From NCBI GenBank assembly GCA_016715905.1, contig JADJXI010000004.1, forward strand, positions 1-64,000: a DNA stretch of 64,000 nt. Direction: 5' to 3'. The notes beneath the pieces were generated by a model that saw only the letters and a list, made by a program, of their open reading frames with translations, was not told the origin of the DNA and did no database searches. This stretch comes from Sphingobacteriaceae bacterium (GTDB lineage: Bacteria; Bacteroidota; Bacteroidia; B-17B0; Aurantibacillaceae). Position numbers and translations under genes: made by a program. Shown here piece by piece: positions 63,272-64,000 of the stretch (position 1 is its first letter; every line of letters starts with the position of its first letter).

Positions 63272-63370
63272 TACTTCTCCTTCATTAAGGTCTAAAGAAA
63301 TATTTTTAATTCCTTTAAAATAATTTTGTTCGGGATAATTGAAGGATATGTTTTTTACCTGTAGGATGGT

Positions 63371-64000
63371 TTAGCGCTGTAAGGTAAAATTGGTTTTGAG
63401 TTTGTAAGTACGGCCATCAAAACCTGTGGCTTCTAAAACACAAAAATAAACACCGGTTTGACACGGCTCACCACTACTTGTTCGACCGTCCCAATATCCT
63501 TTTGGTTTATCCCAGTGATATATTAAAGTACCGTATCTACTGTATATCCAAGCATTCATGGTGAGTATTCCACGGGCTATTGGTCTGAAAACATCATTTA
63601 CACTATCGTTATTAGGCGTAAATACATTGGGTAATGTTATGCCTGACGAATCTGCAATTCTGAATGCGTAAGAAGAGGTATCGTTACAGCCATTTAATCC
63701 AGAAGCGATCAAAGAAACCGTATAATTTCCGCTGGCGGTATAATCTTTAACCGTGTTTGTCATGAAGTCAGAAGGTCCGTCACTATAAACCCACTCTACT
63801 CCGGTGTTATTGCTGGAATAATTGGTTAAAATAAGTTGATTTGGAAAACCAACTGTATTTAAGCTTGCGTTGAAAGAGGCCGTTGCATTTTGTGAAACTA
63901 ATAAAGTTTGGCTGGTTGATGATGAACTAAAGCTGTTACTTACCTGTAAACTTAAAGTGAAAGCAGTTCCTTTGTTAAATACTATGGTTGGATTTTGCGT
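63371..64000 (-). CDS. CHU_C surface protein, C-terminal part (runs off window)
   Basis: The frame is open from the window edge to a TAA at 63371-63373, giving at least 209 residues of the C-terminal part. It shows PKD/Ig-like strands ('ASGNYTVSLIASGLNGCNDT') and a CHU_C T9SS type B sorting domain ('ITLPNVFTPNNDSVNDVF', 'YSRYGTLIYHWDKPKGYWDG', 'CVLEATGFDGRTYKLKTNF'). The N-terminus and signal peptide lie outside. It is a T9SS-secreted or surface-attached protein, unrelated in role to the ABC ATPase that follows it. The full length is unknown. Confidence 0.9.
   Translation of the reverse strand, partial: TQNPTIVFNKGTAFTLSLQVSNSFSSSSTSQTLLVSQNATASFNASLNTVGFPNQLILTNYSSNNTGVEWVYSDGPSDFMTNTVKDYTASGNYTVSLIASGLNGCNDTSSYAFRIADSSGITLPNVFTPNNDSVNDVFRPIARGILTMNAWIYSRYGTLIYHWDKPKGYWDGRTSSGEPCQTGVYFCVLEATGFDGRTYKLKTNFTLQR

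Overview
The window is AT-rich chromosomal DNA of a Bacteroidota bacterium, probably on the Flavobacteriales/Sphingobacteriales side; I cannot name a genus. Three things support this. Several secreted proteins end in type IX secretion (T9SS) sorting domains of the A type (PNP..G, 11887-13038, 21231-23375, 45151-45591) or the gliding-motility CHU_C type (45593-47388, 63371-64000). Promoter-like sites match the Bacteroidota pattern TTG/TTTG-N17-23-TAnnTTTG. Genes show no consistent Shine-Dalgarno sequence and often use TTG or GTG starts. Nearly all the DNA is coding; I see no prophage, integrase, transposase, CRISPR array, rRNA or tRNA.

Layout. 1-6.5 kb: an outer-membrane barrel protein, a PEBP-family protein, a DnaA-like AAA+ protein with a broken P-loop, proC, a small exported protein and alaS. 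6.5-13 kb: a TPR membrane protein without an output domain next to a Reg_prop/Y_Y_Y/SpoIIE phosphatase, then a secreted zinc-protease-like T9SS cargo. 13-21.2 kb, all minus strand: deoxyhypusine-synthase homologue, beta-barrel-like protein, MMPL/RND exporter, low-molecular-weight tyrosine phosphatase, methyltransferase, and an unusual ABC ATPase with its membrane partner. 21.2-29.5 kb: SBBP-repeat T9SS cargo, elaA-like acetyltransferase, ruvB, a second output-less TPR protein, and rpsO-pnp. 29.6-33.7 kb: a complete bioB-bioF-bioD-bioA operon that diverges from rpsO-pnp, with good promoters in both directions. 33.7-45 kb: PAP2 phosphatase, STAS-like protein, trxB, a very large TraB/GumN protein, and a tightly overlapping four-gene operon: catalytic M16 peptidase, HD-CoaD fusion, GT-C-like membrane protein, non-catalytic M16 subunit.

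45.1-47.6 kb is the oddest stretch. A truncated T9SS tail gene is followed by a CHU_C surface-protein gene that is split by a 12-G tract. A terminator-like hairpin lies in its signal-peptide codons and a dispersed-repeat-like 19-mer in its body. Downstream are a nested inverted repeat and a compact element that folds as a three-way junction with two GNRA loops. 47.7-51 kb: pdhB-miaE-glycosyltransferase-cytochrome P460-like lipoprotein. 51-58.3 kb: a TolB-like propeller protein, a tripartite RND efflux operon and a dolichol-phosphate-mannose-synthase-like GT2. 58.4-64 kb: Nudix hydrolase, DASS transporter, lolD-like ATPase, zinc-ribbon membrane protein, TOBE-type ABC ATPase, and the 3' end of a CHU_C protein that runs off the window.

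The best candidates for something undescribed are the HD-CoaD fusion inside a split-M16 operon, the poly-G-switched CHU_C gene with its structured surroundings, and the paired TPR proteins that stop exactly where a SpoIIE phosphatase domain should begin. Several genes also seem to begin upstream of any ATG/GTG/TTG codon.
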